Assembly: GCF_001488575.1 (NCBI RefSeq)
Contig: NZ_LN831302.1
Location: forward strand, 682,001-746,000
Reading direction: 5' to 3'
Length of the DNA: 64,000 bases
DNA from: Halobacterium hubeiense
GTDB lineage: Archaea > Halobacteriota > Halobacteria > Halobacteriales > Halobacteriaceae
The translations under genes and the position numbers were made by a program. The stretch's first letter is position 1. The number at the start of each line of letters is the position of its first letter. The notes beneath the pieces were generated by a model, which saw nothing but the letters and a program-made list of their open reading frames with translations, was not told the DNA's origin and ran no database searches. Positions 41,259 through 50,224 of the stretch are shown one piece after another.

Positions 41259-42542
41259 GTCCGCGCTGACGGCGTCCGCCGCCGCTTTTCCGCTCTCCAG
41301 CGCGCCGTTAATCGAGGAGTCGTGGGTGTAGTCGCCGGCGAGGTAGACCGGGCCGTCGGGGTCGCGGACGTCCGGGAGCGACTCGTGGACGCCCGGCGGC
41401 TGGGCGAACTGCGCGAACGGCAGGCGGTCGGTGCGCAACACCTCGAAGTCGCCCAGCGACGCCGCCGGGTACCACTCGGCGACGGTCTCCCGGGTCCGGG
41501 TTTCGAGGTCGCCGTCGGACTCCGCGCGGACGCCGTCGCGGGCGTCGTCGTGGCCGACCGTCGTGGCGGCGACGAGCGCGCGGTCGTCGGGCGCGTACTC
41601 GGGGGCGACGCCGGATAGCGGCGCGACTGTCGTCGGCACTTCGCCGTCGGCGTTCAGGTGGATGCGGTCGCTGTCCGCGAGCGGGTGGCCAGCCGGGACC
41701 GCGAAGTACTGGGTGACGCAGCCGCGGGCGTCGGTCGGAATCGCCTCGACGCCCGTGAGGTCGCGGCTGGCCTTCGGGTCCGCGGCGACCACGACGGCGT
41801 CCGCCTCGACGGTCTCGCCGGGAATCTGGACGGTCACTTCGCCGTCCCCAGCGGCGAGGTCCTCGACGGGCGCCTCGGTGACGACGCGGGCGTCCTGCTC
41901 GACTGCGCGGTCGGCGAGCTGGCGCGTGATGGCGCCCATCCCGCCCGCCGGAATCACGGTCTCGCCCTCAGAGAGCATCTTGAACGTGAACTCGAAGATG
42001 CGCTTGGAGGTGTCGAGGCCGCGGTCGAGCGTGATGCCGCCGTAGAACGGGCGCACGAACCGCTCGACGTACCGCTCGGAGAAGCCGTACGTGTAGAGGT
42101 GCTGTTCGATGGTAGCGTCGGGTTCGGCGAAGATTTCCCCGACGGACTTCGCCTTGAGGTCCGCGCGCAGCCGGAGCGTGCGGAGCTTGTCCATCGTCGA
42201 GACCTCGCTGTTGAACAGCGTCTGCGTGAGCGCGCCGGGCTCCCGCAGGGGGTCCGCGAGCACGGAGCGCCGGTCGCCCCGGCAGATGGTCGCGCCCGGC
42301 GAGAACGCGCGCAGGTCCAGCGCGTCGAAGTCCAGTTCGCGGCGCGCCGCGGGGTACGCGGTGAAAAGCACCTGGAAGCCGCGGTCGAAGACGTAGCCGT
42401 CGCCGCGCCGCGAGCGCACGCGCCCGCCGACGTCCTCGTTGCGCTCGAACAGCGTCACGTCGAAGCCGTCCGCGGCGAGGTGGCGCGCCGCGGTGAGCCC
42501 GGCGAGCCCGCCGCCGACGACCACGACCCGAGAGTCAGACAT
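41250..42542 (-). CDS. FAD-dependent amine-oxidase/phytoene-desaturase-like protein
   Basis: This 430-residue protein has G-G-G-L-A-G-L-T-A-A at the N-terminus, the second FAD-contact F-E-R-N-E-D-V-G-G-R-V-R, a long substrate domain, and a C-terminal Y-L-A-G-D-Y-T-H-D-S-S-I-N-G-A-L-E-S-G that closes the FAD site. The amine oxidase superfamily includes protoporphyrinogen oxidases and carotenoid desaturases. Substrate is open. The ATG start lies about 100 bp from the divergent threonine synthase gene. Confidence 0.85.
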   Translation of the reverse strand: MSDSRVVVVGGGLAGLTAARHLAADGFDVTLFERNEDVGGRVRSRRGDGYVFDRGFQVLFTAYPAARRELDFDALDLRAFSPGATICRGDRRSVLADPLREPGALTQTLFNSEVSTMDKLRTLRLRADLKAKSVGEIFAEPDATIEQHLYTYGFSERYVERFVRPFYGGITLDRGLDTSKRIFEFTFKMLSEGETVIPAGGMGAITRQLADRAVEQDARVVTEAPVEDLAAGDGEVTVQIPGETVEADAVVVAADPKASRDLTGVEAIPTDARGCVTQYFAVPAGHPLADSDRIHLNADGEVPTTVAPLSGVAPEYAPDDRALVAATTVGHDDARDGVRAESDGDLETRTRETVAEWYPAASLGDFEVLRTDRLPFAQFAQPPGVHESLPDVRDPDGPVYLAGDYTHDSSINGALESGKAAADAVSADLQ

Positions 42543-42641
42543 ATCCGAGTGTTCGCCCGCGGGCGACAAGAACGTGCGGGCTCTCGGGGCGGCCGCGCCG
42601 GAAGGGACAGGGCTTTTCGCGCCCGCTGTGAAGGCCCGCAC

Positions 42642-43835
42642 ATGGAGACGACGCCGGCCTTCGAGGGGCTTCGGTGCGTAGACTGCGAGGAGACGTTCGA
42701 CGCGGCCGAGGCGACCCACCGCTGTCCGGACTGCGGGGGCATCCTCGACCCGACCTACGACTACGACAGCCTCGACGTCACCCGGGAGACCTTCGAGTCG
42801 CGGCGATTCGACTCGATGTGGCGCTACGAGGAGCTGCTGCCGTTCTCGCGGGACGCCGCGGTGTCGATGGGCGAGGGCGCGACCGCGCTCGTGGAGTGCC
42901 CGACGCTCGCCGACGAGATGGGCGTCGGTGAGGTGTACGTCAAAGACGAGGGCCGCAACCCGACGGGGACGTTCAAGGACCGCGGGCAGACGGTCGCCGT
43001 CACCGCCGCCGCTCAGCACGGCGCCAGCGACGTGGCGCTCGCGTCCGCGGGCAACGCCGGGCAGTCGGCGGCCGCGTACGCGGGCCGCGCGGGCATCGAC
43101 TCGCACGTCTTCCTGCCGTCGCGCTCCGGCTTCGCGAACAAGGCGATGGTGAACGTCCACGGCGGGGACATGACCATCGTGGAGGGCCGCATCGGGGACG
43201 CAGGGGCGGCCTTCGACGACGCGATGGACGAGCACGACGACTGGTACTCGGTGAAGACCTTCGAGACGCCGTACCGACACGAGGGCAAGAAGACGATGTA
43301 CTACGAGACCGCCGAACAGCTCGACTGGGAGACCCCCGACCACGTGGTCTACCCGACCGGCGGCGGCGTCGGCCTCGTCGGGATGCACAAGGCGGCGAAG
43401 GAGCTCCGCGACCTCGGGCTCACCGACGACCTCCCGGCGATGTACGCCGCGCAGGCGGAGGGCTGTGCGCCCATCGTCCGCGCGTTCCAGGAGGGCCGCG
43501 ACGTCCACGAGCCGTGGGACACCCCGGACACCATCTGCGGCGGCATCGAGATTCCGGACCCGGGCGCCAGCCCGCTCGTCCTGGAGGCGCTCCGGGAGAG
43601 CGACGGCGGCGCGGTCGCCACCAGCGACGAGGCGATTCTGGACGCGGCCACGCAGGTCGCGGCTCACGAGGGCTTGGAGATGGGCGCGACGTGCGCGGCC
43701 GCCGCGTCGGGCGCGTCGGCGCTCGCCGAGGACGGCGCGTTCGGCGAGGACGACACCGTGGTCATCCTGAACACCGGCACGGCGAACAAGGACGCCGACG
43801 TGTTGCGCTCGCACCTGATGAGCAAGGGCATCTGA
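42642..43835 (+). CDS. thrC: Threonine synthase
   Basis: This 397-residue PLP enzyme converts O-phosphohomoserine to threonine. An N-terminal zinc-ribbon-like segment has Cys12, Cys15, Cys28 and Cys31. The PLP lysine is Lys112 in N-P-T-G-T-F-K-D-R-G, and the phosphate loop T-G-G-G-V-G follows near residue 240. It has normal length for the archaeal type. It has its own promoter region with CTTTTC at about 30 bp. Convergent and divergent neighbours are unrelated. Confidence 0.94.
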   Translation: METTPAFEGLRCVDCEETFDAAEATHRCPDCGGILDPTYDYDSLDVTRETFESRRFDSMWRYEELLPFSRDAAVSMGEGATALVECPTLADEMGVGEVYVKDEGRNPTGTFKDRGQTVAVTAAAQHGASDVALASAGNAGQSAAAYAGRAGIDSHVFLPSRSGFANKAMVNVHGGDMTIVEGRIGDAGAAFDDAMDEHDDWYSVKTFETPYRHEGKKTMYYETAEQLDWETPDHVVYPTGGGVGLVGMHKAAKELRDLGLTDDLPAMYAAQAEGCAPIVRAFQEGRDVHEPWDTPDTICGGIEIPDPGASPLVLEALRESDGGAVATSDEAILDAATQVAAHEGLEMGATCAAAASGASALAEDGAFGEDDTVVILNTGTANKDADVLRSHLMSKGI

Positions 43836-43888
43836 CAACGAACAGAAGTCTGACACGCGTCCACTCCGGAAAATATCAACTACAAAAT

Positions 43889-43901
43889 CAGATAATATCT
43901 G
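43889..43901. promoter_or_regulatory. 13-bp dyad upstream of the TAXI transporter operon
   Basis: CAGATA-A-TATCTG: two perfect 6-bp half-sites about one central A, inside an unusually AT-rich 147-bp spacer and about 50 bp ahead of the TATA box. A plausible repressor or activator site for the transporter operon. Confidence 0.4.
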
Positions 43902-43950
43902 GCCACGTTACCCGATTTTGGGCGTCGAACGCGTCTGTTAGAGCGAAATC

Positions 43951-43956
43951 TTAATA
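43951..43956 (+). promoter_or_regulatory. TATA box of the TAXI transporter operon
   Basis: TTAATA is centred about 29 bp before the ATG at 43983, consistent with a leaderless start. Confidence 0.65.
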
Positions 43957-43982
43957 CGTTCTGGGGGAGTCCGAATGTACGT

Positions 43983-44930
43983 ATGTCAAATCAGCAATCA
44001 CGCAGGCGGTTCCTTCAAGCGGCCGGTCTGACCGGCGTCGCGGCACTCGCCGGCTGTCTCGGTGGCGGCAGCGACGGTAACCGGCTCTCGTGGCACGCGG
44101 GCGGACAGGGCGGCACGTACTTCCCGCTCTCCAACGAGTTCAAGACGGTCGTCGAGGACAACACCGACTACACGCTGAACGTCCAGTCCACGGGCGCCAG
44201 CGTCGAGAACGTCGGTAGTCTCGCGGATACGGACGCCGACTTCGCGCTCATCCAGAACGACATCGCGTACTTCGCGAAGAACGGCACCGGCATCGACGCC
44301 TTCCAGGACGACCCCGTCGAGAACCTGATGGGCGTCGCGACGCTGTACCCCGAGACCATCACGCTCGTCACGCTGGAGAGCACGGGCATCGAGACGGTCT
44401 CGGACCTCTCCGGCGCCACCGTCAACACCGGCGACCTCGGCTCCGGCACGCAGGTCAACGCGCTCCAGATTCTGGAGGCCGTCGGCGTCGATGACTTCGA
44501 GGAGCAGAACGCGTCGTTCTCGCAGGCCGCCGACCAGCTCCGCAACGGCGACATCGACGCCGCGTTCGTCGTCGGCGGCTGGCCGGTCGGCGCCATCGCG
44601 GACCTCGCGAACACGAACAACCTCAACATCGTCCCCATCGACGGCGAGAACCGCGAGGCCGTCAAGGACTCGGCGTCGTGGTTCGCGAACGACACCATCC
44701 CCGGCGGCACGTACTCTGGCGTCAGCGAGGACGTCGAGACGGTCTCCGTGCAGGCGATGATTGCGACCAATGACAGCGTCGACGACAGCACCGTCGAGGA
44801 GGTCACCGCGGCCATCTTCGACAACGTCGACGACCTCACCATCAAGACGGACTTCATCGGCGCGGACAGCGCACAGGACGGGATGTCCATCGAACTCCAC
44901 CCCGGCGCGGCCGCGTACTTCGACCAGTAA
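43983..44930 (+). CDS. TAXI-type TRAP transporter solute-binding lipoprotein
   Basis: This 315-residue protein has a twin-arginine motif (R-R-R-F-L-Q) and lipobox A-L-A-G-C, giving a lipid-anchored Cys25 outside the cell. The binding-protein fold starts with L-S-W-H-A-G-G-Q-G-G-T-Y-F-P-L-S, the TAXI signature, and contains T-V-N-T-G-D-L-G-S-G-T-Q-V-N. These bring an organic acid, often glutamate, to the TRAP permease. The permease gene follows two genes on. Substrate cannot be told from sequence. Confidence 0.93.
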   Translation: MSNQQSRRRFLQAAGLTGVAALAGCLGGGSDGNRLSWHAGGQGGTYFPLSNEFKTVVEDNTDYTLNVQSTGASVENVGSLADTDADFALIQNDIAYFAKNGTGIDAFQDDPVENLMGVATLYPETITLVTLESTGIETVSDLSGATVNTGDLGSGTQVNALQILEAVGVDDFEEQNASFSQAADQLRNGDIDAAFVVGGWPVGAIADLANTNNLNIVPIDGENREAVKDSASWFANDTIPGGTYSGVSEDVETVSVQAMIATNDSVDDSTVEEVTAAIFDNVDDLTIKTDFIGADSAQDGMSIELHPGAAAYFDQ

Positions 44931-44940
44931 CGCCCGACTC

Positions 44941-44961
44941 GCGGCGGCCGCTGGCCGCCGC
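44941..44961 (+). other. Perfect GC hairpin downstream of the binding-protein gene
   Basis: GCGGCGGCC-GCT-GGCCGCCGC, 9-bp arms and a 3-nt loop, 10 bp after the TAXI stop codon. It could be a processing or attenuation hairpin that raises expression of the binding protein over the permease genes. Confidence 0.55.
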
Positions 44962-44997
44962 TTCGAACCGCGTTTCACTCGTCACGACCCCACACAG

Positions 44998-45021
44998 ATG
45001 ACACTACAGACGTCCCCATGA
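44998..45021 (+). CDS. 7-codon micro-ORF upstream of the DUF1850 gene
   Basis: ATG ACA CTA CAG ACG TCC CCA TGA; its TGA overlaps the ATG of the DUF1850 gene (ATGA). May couple translation, or may be chance. Confidence 0.3.
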   Translation: MTLQTSP

Positions 45022-45512
45022 GGCGGACGCGCGTCGCCGTCCTCGCCGTCGTCGCTCTCGCGGTCAGCTCGGTCGCGGTCGCCGCGGTGGCGCCCGGCGA
45101 GACCGTCCTCGTCGTCGAGGACACCGAGACCGGCGAGCAGTACCTCGACGCCCCGGTCGAGGACGGCACCACGGTCGCACTCGAGTACACGCACAGCGTC
45201 GAGAAGACGCGCGTCTACGACGGCTACACGGTCCGTGGCGACCGCCTGGAGATGACTCGCATGGCGTTCGAGTCCTACGGCTGGGGGTTGCCCAGCGGCG
45301 CGAACGTCACCCGGGAGAACGGGACGTTCGTCTACGACCCGCCCGGCAACACGACGCGGCTGACGGTCGCTCCGGGTCGCGTGGCGAAGCACAAGCTTCA
45401 CGTCGGCGATGAGACCTACGACCTCGTAGCGCTGACGGACGCCGAATCAGTCGACGTTCACGTCGTCCACCGTTCGGTGTTGGCGGACGCACTCGACGCT
45501 ATCCATGTCTGA
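45018..45512 (+). CDS. DUF1850 protein of the TRAP locus
   Basis: This 164-residue protein has a signal helix (2-24) and then a beta-rich exported domain with Y-T-H-S-V-E-K-T-R-V-Y-D and G-W-G-L-P-S-G-A-N, which identify DUF1850. The family often sits between TAXI binding proteins and the fused permease, as here. Its role in transport is not established. It overlaps the permease start by 8 bp. Confidence 0.88.
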   Translation: MRRTRVAVLAVVALAVSSVAVAAVAPGETVLVVEDTETGEQYLDAPVEDGTTVALEYTHSVEKTRVYDGYTVRGDRLEMTRMAFESYGWGLPSGANVTRENGTFVYDPPGNTTRLTVAPGRVAKHKLHVGDETYDLVALTDAESVDVHVVHRSVLADALDAIHV

Positions 45513-48234
45513 ACACCCAACCGACTCCCCGGCCGAGGACGCCGAATCAGTACTGCAGGAGATAGAACGCAAGCGCAGCTTACGCGGCTGGAGCGTGATA
45601 GCCGTCGCCGTCGTCGGCGTCGCGTTCTCCGTCTTCCAGATGTGGCTCGCGGCGCGCGGCTCCGAGCTCTCGGTCACGCTCCCGCTCGTCGGCGAGTTCG
45701 TGCTCGCGCGGCTCCAGCTCCTCCAAACCAACGCGGTCCACGTGGCGTTCGCGCTCGTGCTCACGTTCCTGCTGTACCCCGCGAGCACGGGTGACGGTCC
45801 GGTCGCGAGGCGGTGTGTCGCGTTCGCCGCCGCGCTCGACGACCGGCTCGGCGCCTCCCATCCCGTCACGCGCGGCGTCCGCCGCGTCGGCGCGTTCCTG
45901 GCGTGGGCGATGGTCGACCGCGACCTCGACCGCGTCGCCCCCGTCGACGTCGTCTTCGCCGCGGTCTCGGCGCTCACCGCCGTCTACTTCATCACGGACT
46001 TCGCCGAGATTCAGGAGATGCGCCGGTTCGGGCTGGAGGCCGGGCGGCCCGCCCCCGAGGTGTGGCTGGGCTACCTCGACGCGCTCAGCTTCGTCGTGGA
46101 ACCGCTGGCGTCCCTATTGGAGCCGCTGGCGTTCCTGCTCGGCCCGCTCGCGGACACCTCCTACGCGTTCGTGCTGGGCGTCGTCGGCGTCCTGCTCGTG
46201 CTGGAGGCGACCCGCCGCGCCATCAGCCTCTGGCTGATGGTCATCGTCGGGCTGTTCATCGTCTACGCCCGGTTCGGATTCTACATCCCACAGGACGCCG
46301 CCTACGTCGGCGTGCTTTCGATTCCGTCGTTCTCGTGGCCGGACATCGTCCAGAACCTCTGGTACAACACCGAGAACGGCGTGTTTGGGATTCCCGTGAC
46401 GGTCTCCGTGCAGTTCATCTACATCTTCATCCTCTTCGGCGCGTTCCTGGAGATGTCCGGCGCAGGCCAGTGGTTCATCGACCTCGCGTACGGCGCCACC
46501 GGCACCCGAAAGGGCGGCCCCGCGAAGGCGTCCATCCTCGCCTCCGGATTCATGGGCACCATCTCCGGGTCCTCTATCGCGAACACGGTGACCACGGGCG
46601 CGTTCACGATTCCGCTGATGAAGAAGTCCGGCTACCGGCCGGAGTTCGCGGGCGGCGTCGAGGCCTCCGCGTCCTCGGGCGGCCAGATTCTCCCGCCCGT
46701 GATGGGCGCGGCGGCGTTCCTCATCGTCCAGTACACGCAGACGCCGTTCGCGGACGTCATCGTCGCCGCCACCATCCCCGCTGTCGTGTTCTTCTTCGGC
46801 GTCTGGGTGATGGTCCACTTCGAGGCCGTCAAGCAGGGCATCGGCGGCCTCGACAAGTCCGAGCTCGTGGACATCCGCTCGCACCTCCGGTCGGGGTGGT
46901 TCTACCTCCTGCCGCTGGGGCTGCTGTTGTACTACCTCATCATCGAGCGGCTGTCGGTCGCGCGGTCGGCGTGGTTCACGGTCGTCGCCATCGGCGCGCT
47001 ACTCGCGCTGGTCGCCGCGTACGGCGACGAGACCCGCGGCATGCTCGCGGTCGTCTTCGCGGCGCTGGCCGGCGGGACGTTCCTCTCGGAGCTGCTGGTC
47101 GGCGGCGGCATCCTCGCCGCGCTCACCGGCGGCGGGAGCGGTGCCCAGCCGGCGGCCGCGGCGTTCGCCGCCGTGCTCGGTGACATCGGCTGGCTCGCCA
47201 TCGCGGCCGGCGTCGTCACGATGCTGGTGCGGCCCGGCCTCGATGCGACCGTGCTGAACTTCGACGAGGCCGTCGACGACGCCGCCGAGACGACCGCCGG
47301 TGCGGTCAACCGCCCCGGTCTCGCGTCGAACGCGCTCTACCGCTACGGCACGTTCGTCGCGAAGTCCATGGAGGACGGCGCGCGCACGGCCGTCCCGGTC
47401 GTCGTCGCCGTCGCCGCCGCCGGCATCATCCCCGGCGTCATCAGCATCTCCGGCCTCGGCCCGAACCTCGTCTCGCTCATCCGGTCGGTCGCCGGCGGGT
47501 CGCTGGTGCTCGTGCTGTTCATCACCGCCGTCTCCTCTATCATCCTCGGAATGGGGATGCCGACGACGGTGACGTACATCATCCTCTCGGTGCTGCTGGC
47601 GCCCGTGTTGACGCCGTTCGGCGTGCCGGAGCTGGCCGCACACCTCTACATCCTCTACTTCGGGGTGATAGCGGACATCACGCCTCCCGTCGCGGTTGCC
47701 GCGTACGCCGCCTCCGGGGTGGCGAAGTCGGACGCCTTCCAGACGGGCATCGAGGCGTTCAAGCTCTCCTTGAACAAGGCCATCGTGCCGTTCGCGTTCG
47801 TCGTCACGCCCGGCATCGTGATGCTGCGCCGCAACCCCGGTGACCTCCCGGTCGGCGAGCAGTTCAGCGTCGTCGGCGTCGCTGACCTGCTGGACTTGAG
47901 CTACTCCGTCCCCGAGATTCTGCTCCCCGTAATCGGCGTCTTCCTCGGAGTCATCGCGCTCGCCGCGACGGTCATCGGGTTCGTCTACACGGACGTGAGC
48001 GGCGTCGAGCGCACCGCGTTCGCGGTCAGCTCGCTACTGTTGATGGCGCCGTCGCTGGTCGTCACCAGCGCCTTCGACGTCCTGGGGCTGTTCGGCGTCG
48101 CCACCGGCGCCGTGCCGCTCGCGCTCGACCTCGCGCTCCGCGGCGTCGGCCTCGTGTTGTTCGCCGCGCTGCTCGCGCGCAACCGCCGCGAGAGCACCGC
48201 TGCGACGCCCGCGGACGCCAGCGACCCGGCCTGA
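45505..48234 (+). CDS. TRAP transporter fused permease (4TM/12TM)
   Basis: This 909-residue protein has about 18-20 membrane helices. The first 250 residues include the small (DctQ-like) permease part, and the rest the large DctM-like permease with F-M-G-T-I-S-G-S-S-I-A-N-T-V-T-T-G and S-G-G-Q-I-L-P-P-V-M-G-A-A-A-F, then G-M-G-M-P-T-T-V-T-Y and F-G-V-I-A-D-I-T-P-P-V. Ion-driven solute uptake through the membrane with the TAXI protein is expected. It is the third gene of the locus. Confidence 0.95.
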   Translation: MSEHPTDSPAEDAESVLQEIERKRSLRGWSVIAVAVVGVAFSVFQMWLAARGSELSVTLPLVGEFVLARLQLLQTNAVHVAFALVLTFLLYPASTGDGPVARRCVAFAAALDDRLGASHPVTRGVRRVGAFLAWAMVDRDLDRVAPVDVVFAAVSALTAVYFITDFAEIQEMRRFGLEAGRPAPEVWLGYLDALSFVVEPLASLLEPLAFLLGPLADTSYAFVLGVVGVLLVLEATRRAISLWLMVIVGLFIVYARFGFYIPQDAAYVGVLSIPSFSWPDIVQNLWYNTENGVFGIPVTVSVQFIYIFILFGAFLEMSGAGQWFIDLAYGATGTRKGGPAKASILASGFMGTISGSSIANTVTTGAFTIPLMKKSGYRPEFAGGVEASASSGGQILPPVMGAAAFLIVQYTQTPFADVIVAATIPAVVFFFGVWVMVHFEAVKQGIGGLDKSELVDIRSHLRSGWFYLLPLGLLLYYLIIERLSVARSAWFTVVAIGALLALVAAYGDETRGMLAVVFAALAGGTFLSELLVGGGILAALTGGGSGAQPAAAAFAAVLGDIGWLAIAAGVVTMLVRPGLDATVLNFDEAVDDAAETTAGAVNRPGLASNALYRYGTFVAKSMEDGARTAVPVVVAVAAAGIIPGVISISGLGPNLVSLIRSVAGGSLVLVLFITAVSSIILGMGMPTTVTYIILSVLLAPVLTPFGVPELAAHLYILYFGVIADITPPVAVAAYAASGVAKSDAFQTGIEAFKLSLNKAIVPFAFVVTPGIVMLRRNPGDLPVGEQFSVVGVADLLDLSYSVPEILLPVIGVFLGVIALAATVIGFVYTDVSGVERTAFAVSSLLLMAPSLVVTSAFDVLGLFGVATGAVPLALDLALRGVGLVLFAALLARNRRESTAATPADASDPA

Positions 48235-48252
48235 CTCACTTCCACTCCTTCC

Positions 48253-49428
48253 TCAGCCGAGCGCGTACAGTCCGCTGTCGTCGTTCGCGGCGACGAACAC
48301 GCGCCCGTCGGTCGCGCCCGCGACGTACCCCCAGTCCGTCGGCAGCGTGACCCGCCACTGCTGCGTCCCGTCGGCGGGGTCGTACGCCGCGACGACGGTT
48401 CCGTCGGCCGACGCGCCCCACGTCGCGTACACCAGCGACCCCGCCGCGGCCAGCGAACTCGGGCGCGCCGGCAACGACTCCCTCCAGACGGGGCCGTCGA
48501 AGTGCTCGTCGAAGCCCGCGAGCCGCGGCCCCGCGGCGGCGACCGCGCGGTCGCCGGCGACTGTCAGGCCGTCGAACCACGCGCCCGGGAACGTGTGGCG
48601 AACCGCGACGCGACCCTCGGACAGCGAGACGGCGGACAGCACCGCGCCCAGCCCTCGAATCCCGGCGCCGACGTGCGCCCACCCGTCCCGGACCGCGAGT
48701 CGCTCGACGGTCCCGGGGACGCCGAACTGCCACTGCACGTCGCCGCTGTCGGCGTCGTATGCGACGACCGTCGACCGGGTCCGCGCCGTGGTGTCGTCGT
48801 CCCGCGGCCGGTGACGGTACGTGTACGCGGCGACGACCGTGTCCCCCTCGCAGGCGACGGCCGGCACGTGGTCCGCGTGAGCGGCGCCGCGGGACCACGC
48901 GGTTCCCCCGCCGGGTCGTGCAGCGGCTATCGTGTCGGAGCCCGCGTCACCGAGAATTCGGCCGGCGGCGAGTGCGGTCGGCGCCACCTTGGCGCCGGTC
49001 CACGCGCGCTCGCCGGACTCGCGGTCGAGCGCGACGAGACCGCCGTCCATCGAGTCCGCGACGACGGCGTCGCGCGTGAGCAGCGGCTGGCCGTAGTAGC
49101 CGGCGTCGTCGCGCCAGCGCACGCCGCCGTCCGGCGCGACGGCGACGACGGCGTGCGTGTCGACAACGAAGGCGCCGCCGTCGGCCGTGAAGACGGCGCC
49201 CTCGTACTGCGGGAAGTCGGTGTCGCGCCACTGTCTCGCGGGCGCGGCGGTGACGGCGGCCGCGTCGCTGGCGCGGGTCCGCCGGCTCCCGCCGTGTCTG
49301 GTCGCCCACGCGTCGGACGCACCGGTCGCGTCCGGACGGCTCTCCCGGAGGGGGCCGCTACAGCCGGCGACTGCGCCGGTCGCGAGGGCGGCGGTGCTGG
49401 CGAGGAGGGCGCGCCGGGTGCGGGGCAT
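48253..49428 (-). CDS. PQQ-like beta-propeller lipoprotein
   Basis: This 391-residue protein has a twin-Arg-like start and a lipobox A-V-A-G-C (Cys23). The rest is a repeated blade pattern with L-D-R-E-S-G-E-R-A-W-T-G, Y-D-A-D-S-G-D-V-Q-W-Q-F and Y-D-P-A-D-G-T-Q-Q-W-R-V, typical of PQQ-like/BamB propellers. It is anchored outside the cell and probably binds other proteins or ligands; no dehydrogenase active-site residues are evident. It stops 18 bp from the convergent permease stop and is divergent from the metal regulator gene. Confidence 0.88.
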   Translation of the reverse strand: MPRTRRALLASTAALATGAVAGCSGPLRESRPDATGASDAWATRHGGSRRTRASDAAAVTAAPARQWRDTDFPQYEGAVFTADGGAFVVDTHAVVAVAPDGGVRWRDDAGYYGQPLLTRDAVVADSMDGGLVALDRESGERAWTGAKVAPTALAAGRILGDAGSDTIAAARPGGGTAWSRGAAHADHVPAVACEGDTVVAAYTYRHRPRDDDTTARTRSTVVAYDADSGDVQWQFGVPGTVERLAVRDGWAHVGAGIRGLGAVLSAVSLSEGRVAVRHTFPGAWFDGLTVAGDRAVAAAGPRLAGFDEHFDGPVWRESLPARPSSLAAAGSLVYATWGASADGTVVAAYDPADGTQQWRVTLPTDWGYVAGATDGRVFVAANDDSGLYALG

Positions 49429-49512
49429 ACGCGGGACTGTCAGGCGGACACTACAGGTAACTTGTCCTTCGGCGCCCCCTCGCGCTCACAGTTGGCCTCC
49501 GCCAACTATTTG

Positions 49513-49528
49513 TTTAGACGCGTCTAAA
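49513..49528. promoter_or_regulatory. Palindromic operator upstream of the DtxR-type regulator gene
   Basis: TTTAGACG-CGTCTAAA is a perfect 16-bp palindrome ending 12 bp before the ATG, overlapping the likely TATA region (CTATTTGTTTA). Its TTTAG...CTAAA arms are the style of DtxR/MntR/SirR operators, so autoregulation by metal is likely. Confidence 0.75.
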
Positions 49529-49540
49529 ACACGACAAGGA

Positions 49541-50224
49541 ATGCTCTCGGACGTCATGGAGGACTACCTGAAGGCGGTCTACGTGCTCCAGCGCGAGCGC
49601 GGCCCGCCGGTGAAGACCTCCGCCATCGCCGACTACCTCGACGTCACGCCCCCGACGGTCACCAGCATGGTCGGGAAGCTCGAAGACCGCGGGCTCGTCG
49701 CCCGCGAGAAGTACAAGGGCGTCGAACTCACCCCCGAGGGCGAGACCGTCGCGCTGGAGGTGCTTCGCCACCACCGCCTGCTGGAGTCGTTCCTCGCGGA
49801 CCACCTGGACTACGAGTACGACGAGGTCCACGACGAGGCCGACGCGCTCGAACACCACATCAGCGAGGAGTTCGAGCGCCGGCTCGCCCGGAAGCTCGAC
49901 GACCCCGCCGTCGACCCGCACGGCGACCCGATTCCCAGCGCCGACCTCGAACCCCCCGAACACCCTGAGACCACCGCGCTCGCGGACCACGCCGCCGGCG
50001 ACCGCGTCGTCGTCGCGCGCGTCGACGACCGCAACTCCGAGGAGCTTCGCTACCTCAAGGACGCCGGTATCCAGCCCGGCACCGAACTCGCCGTCCGCGA
50101 GCACGCCCCCATCGGGCTGTTCGTCGTCGAGGCCGACGGCGAGGACGTCCACCTCCCGGACCGCGTCGCGACCGTCATCCGCGTGCGCGCAGCCGACGAC
50201 GACGCCGAGGTGACCGAGGCGTGA
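49541..50224 (+). CDS. DtxR/MntR-family metal-dependent regulator with FeoA-like domain
   Basis: This 227-residue protein has a winged HTH at 1-65 (M-L-S-D-V-M-E-D-Y-L-K-A-V-Y ... T-P-P-T-V-T-S-M-V-G-K-L), a dimerisation and metal domain at about 66-140 with E-V-L-R-H-H-R-L-L-E-S-F and H-D-E-A-D-A-L-E-H-H-I, and an SH3/FeoA-like domain at about 150-218. Metal ligands would include the leading Asp/Glu and the His residues above. It is coupled by GTGA overlap to a GDT1-like transporter gene, which points to manganese. A perfect operator lies at its promoter. Confidence 0.92.
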   Translation: MLSDVMEDYLKAVYVLQRERGPPVKTSAIADYLDVTPPTVTSMVGKLEDRGLVAREKYKGVELTPEGETVALEVLRHHRLLESFLADHLDYEYDEVHDEADALEHHISEEFERRLARKLDDPAVDPHGDPIPSADLEPPEHPETTALADHAAGDRVVVARVDDRNSEELRYLKDAGIQPGTELAVREHAPIGLFVVEADGEDVHLPDRVATVIRVRAADDDAEVTEA

